Of a stretch of DNA of 7,166 bases, positions 4,602 to 7,166 are shown piece after piece; positions within the stretch are counted from its first letter, which is position 1; each line of letters opens with the position of its first letter. The position numbers and the translations under genes are program-made. Source of the DNA: Chitinophagaceae bacterium (GTDB taxonomy: Bacteria; Bacteroidota; Bacteroidia; Chitinophagales; Chitinophagaceae). The stretch covers positions 1 through 7,166 of the forward strand of contig DMRT01000075.1 in NCBI GenBank assembly GCA_003455235.1, read 5' to 3'. The notes beneath the pieces are model-generated. The model saw only the letters and a list, made by a program, of their open reading frames with translations, was not told where the DNA came from and ran no database searches.

Positions 4602-7166
4602 TTAGAAGATGGCCCGGATAGAAGCCCGGCCAATATGCACCGTTCTGGTATCGCCCGGCTTTCTTCCGTCGTACTGGATGCTGATCTCGATATTGCCTGC
4701 CAGCCTTTTGCTGAATTCCAGATTCCACAGGTAATTCTTTCCGGGCAACAATCCATCCAGCAGAATGTATCCCACAGTGGTATTGGCGGCACCGGAATAT
4801 GCGGTGAAGTTGATCTGGTTGAGTGAAAAACGGGCACTGAGTGTACTATTGTTAAGTATATTATACCGCATGTCGGCAGTAAGCGTATGACTGCTTGCCC
4901 GTTCCAGCGAATCGATCGTATTGCGTTTCTGCCCGTAGGCATACGTAAAGCTTAACCTGAAATTGCTTTTATGGATATACGTCACGGAGGGTTCAAACAC
5001 ATCCTGCAGCACGAGGTAATTGCGGTTATTGAATTTCGGCCCGACGGTATTAAGCACATTCTTGATGTTGCGGTAGGCAAACGTTGTTACCATACTCCGG
5101 TTCGGGTTCCATCGTATTTTGCCGGAAAGTGAACGCAGTTTCCGGCTCTCAAACCCGTACGACAGCAATGCCTTCCCGTTGTTCACGCTGTGTGTAACAT
5201 CAAAGCCCCATTTGATATTGCTGCGGTTAAAATAAAACGTGTTTGACAAAAATGACGTGAGGGTGATCAGCGTGGTATCCACCAGTTTTTTATCAAAGGG
5301 ATTCAACAGGAAATGACCGGTGGAAATTTCCTTCTTGCTGATCTGCAGGGCCGAACTGGTGCTGGTACGTGACAGCAGTTTTTTAAACCCCGTGAGATTG
5401 TTTGACCGGAACAGCATTTTCGGGTTCAGGGCAAAACTGTAGTTGAACTGCAGGTAATTGGCCTTTACATATTGATTGCTGGGCGTAAACACCCGGATGT
5501 ATTTTTTCTGATCGGGGAAAAGGGCAATCTCAAATTCATTCAGCTCGGGGATGCCGTTGGCATTGTAATCAATCCAGGTATATTCGCCCTGGCCGGCGGG
5601 CACCTCCACATAAGTGTATTCGCGTTTCTGTTCCTGCCCCGATCCCAGTTCATACAGCATGTTACCGGTTATAAAACCACTCCATTCATTAACATAATAC
5701 TCCGCACGCCCCAGCAAACTCTTGTCTTCTTTCTGCACACTGACGGCAGGGTTCTGTACATACAGTTTCCGGTAGGTAAGATTGAGTTTGAACTGGTGCC
5801 GTTCGCTCTTCATCAATTCGGTAAACACATTGTAGTTATCACTGCGGTCGGCCTTTTCCAGTTTCGATCCCATCGGCAACAGGTCGTTACGGGTAAAATA
5901 TGATACTCCCCAACGGTTCGGCTTTTCGGGATCCGACCGCAGGTATACCTGCCAGATGTTGAAGGCAAAGCTTAGCGGGGTTAGTGTATCCGTTTGCTTA
6001 TTGCGGAGAAGGTTGTGTTCGCTGTTATATTTGAAACCCACCTGCATTTTACGATAGCGGGTGAGCTCTTTATTGAGGTCAACCGTTGGCCGGAAGAAAC
6101 TGCCTTTCTGCAAAAGATTGTTGAGCGTGGTGAGACTGATCTGCGTACTGAGTTTCCATCCGCTCATAGTGGTGGAAGTGGTAAGTGATTGACGCAATCC
6201 ATTGTATTTATCACTGCGGGTATAACTGGTGAGGTCGTATTGGAAGAAATTGCCCCTTGCATCACCGAGTTTTAATCCGGCATTGCCGATGTGTTCGTCG
6301 GCGGGTGCTATATCATACGGTAAACTCCAGTCACGAAGAAATTCAATGTTCCGCAGCCGCTCAATCGGTTTAAATCGCTTCTGAGCAAACTCGTATCCCA
6401 CCCGTGTTTGCAGCTGCATCGGCTTGCTGAACAGGCGGATCTTTGCATCATCATTCTGAAACTGGAATTTGGCAGCAAAACCTTTGTCGTTGGTTTTGTC
6501 TTTCCGGGAAAACGTATTTACATCGTAATCACTCATGGCCACTTCGGCCTTGAGTTTTGTTTTGGGAGAAAAGAGGTACTCCCCTGCCACGGTTACCACC
6601 TGCAGTTTCTTCGGCGAAATAAGCAGCAGCACCGGTGCATACTCTCCCTGCTTTTTATTATTGGCATCGGGCGAAACCCAGCCAAACACTTTTCCATTGG
6701 CCACACTGGGCAGCGCCACGTAATTTCCTTTGCCGGGTCCCAGGTAGGTAAAAGTGAGGCTGTACAGCGTATCAAGCGGGTTGATGGAATACACGAAAAT
6801 AGAATCGTGAAGCGATCCGTTATACAATGTATCAATCTTCTTATATAAAATCTTATTCACCGAAAAAGTATCCCGGACCGCATTCTGGTAGTAGGCCGTA
6901 TCAATGCCGTCGCCGATATCGGCCAGGAATTGCTTTTGCCTGGTATCCAGTACCTGGTTGATGGAAGAATTTTTAGCATCGGCATTATTATAAAACCCAA
7001 CGCTGAGGATAAAGCGGTTACTGAATTTCACTTCATCATTCACATAGATCTGGGAATTGAGGAAGTTGCGGTCGGCATATTCAAATTCCACCTGAATCCT
7101 TTTGTCTTTTGTGATCAGCCGCTTTGGGGTAAAAGTGAGTTCGGCGGTATTGTAGTTGATCACATA
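4602..7166 (-). CDS. Large outer-membrane beta-barrel protein, C-terminal part (5' end off window)
   Basis: The frame is open from the right edge to TAA at 4602-4604, giving about 854 residues with no internal stop. The first in-frame GTG (7161-7163) is preceded by an in-frame TAT, and the segment reads into the middle of a domain (YVINYNTAELTFTPKRLI), so the true start lies beyond the window. The protein is dominated by short alternating polar/aromatic strands with Tyr, Phe, Asn and Arg, for example the runs FKLNLTYRKLYV and FRLSFTYAYGQKR. It ends in RTVHIGRASIRAIF, with a terminal Phe typical of barrel proteins folded by the BAM machinery. An EF-hand-like loop, DYNANGIPELNE, lies at 5535-5570. 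The N-terminal style, a YNTxEITFTP segment followed by RIQVEFEYADR, resembles surface/outer-membrane proteins of the phylum with SprA-like character, but the protein is not SprA. No TonB box or plug domain is visible in this part, so transporter, secretion or structural roles cannot be separated. Confidence 0.8.
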   Translation of the reverse strand, partial: YVINYNTAELTFTPKRLITKDKRIQVEFEYADRNFLNSQIYVNDEVKFSNRFILSVGFYNNADAKNSSINQVLDTRQKQFLADIGDGIDTAYYQNAVRDTFSVNKILYKKIDTLYNGSLHDSIFVYSINPLDTLYSLTFTYLGPGKGNYVALPSVANGKVFGWVSPDANNKKQGEYAPVLLLISPKKLQVVTVAGEYLFSPKTKLKAEVAMSDYDVNTFSRKDKTNDKGFAAKFQFQNDDAKIRLFSKPMQLQTRVGYEFAQKRFKPIERLRNIEFLRDWSLPYDIAPADEHIGNAGLKLGDARGNFFQYDLTSYTRSDKYNGLRQSLTTSTTMSGWKLSTQISLTTLNNLLQKGSFFRPTVDLNKELTRYRKMQVGFKYNSEHNLLRNKQTDTLTPLSFAFNIWQVYLRSDPEKPNRWGVSYFTRNDLLPMGSKLEKADRSDNYNVFTELMKSERHQFKLNLTYRKLYVQNPAVSVQKEDKSLLGRAEYYVNEWSGFITGNMLYELGSGQEQKREYTYVEVPAGQGEYTWIDYNANGIPELNEFEIALFPDQKKYIRVFTPSNQYVKANYLQFNYSFALNPKMLFRSNNLTGFKKLLSRTSTSSALQISKKEISTGHFLLNPFDKKLVDTTLITLTSFLSNTFYFNRSNIKWGFDVTHSVNNGKALLSYGFESRKLRSLSGKIRWNPNRSMVTTFAYRNIKNVLNTVGPKFNNRNYLVLQDVFEPSVTYIHKSNFRLSFTYAYGQKRNTIDSLERASSHTLTADMRYNILNNSTLSARFSLNQINFTAYSGAANTTVGYILLDGLLPGKNYLWNLEFSKRLAGNIEISIQYDGRKPGDTRTVHIGRASIRAIF

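Noticed and set aside
1..7166. Search for mobile elements, CRISPR arrays, tRNA genes, riboswitches or a defence system
   Set aside because: No inverted terminal repeats, transposase or recombinase motifs, regular spacer repeats, cloverleaf or defence-gene signatures were seen. In particular, the upstream regions of ribF and purM are too short for an FMN or purine riboswitch.

Overview
The window looks like an ordinary chromosomal housekeeping stretch from a member of the Bacteroidota, most likely of the Chitinophagaceae type. Four things point there: the divergent, roughly 390-residue form of PurM; the RibF and HolA sequence style; perfect matches to the Bacteroidota -7 promoter element TAnnTTTG in front of four genes; and a large outer-membrane beta-barrel protein of a kind I associate with this phylum. 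The lineage call rests on sequence recognition, not on a search. I see no mobile element, CRISPR array, tRNA, rRNA or obvious horizontally acquired segment.

Layout, left to right. Bases 27-55 hold a strong intrinsic terminator for a gene lying off the left edge. purM (127-1305, minus) encodes an AIR synthetase of purine synthesis. A 69-bp divergent promoter region (1306-1374) separates it from ribF (1375-2298, plus), the bifunctional riboflavin kinase/FAD synthetase. ribF converges, with a 42-bp gap, on holA (2341-3339, minus), the delta subunit of the DNA polymerase III clamp loader. A 200-bp divergent region (3340-3539) leads to an unnamed gene (3540-4544, plus) for a single-pass membrane protein with a long coiled coil and a conserved-looking beta-rich C-terminal domain. 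An intrinsic terminator (4574-4600) follows it. The rest of the window (4602-7166, minus) is the 3' part of a large outer-membrane barrel gene whose 5' end is beyond the right edge.

The five genes alternate strictly in direction (-, +, -, +, -), so none shares an operon with a neighbour in this window. They do not form one pathway: purine synthesis, flavin cofactors, replication and the cell envelope sit side by side. The -7 elements of purM and holA lie only 4 nt before the chosen ATG, which suggests leaderless or nearly leaderless mRNAs. The -7 elements also settle the starts of ribF and holA against longer reading frames.

I did not find a convincing new biological system. The items most worth a second look are the coiled-coil membrane protein of unknown function, a degenerate heptamer array embedded in the purM coding sequence, the very short promoter-to-start spacing, and an EF-hand-like loop in the barrel protein.
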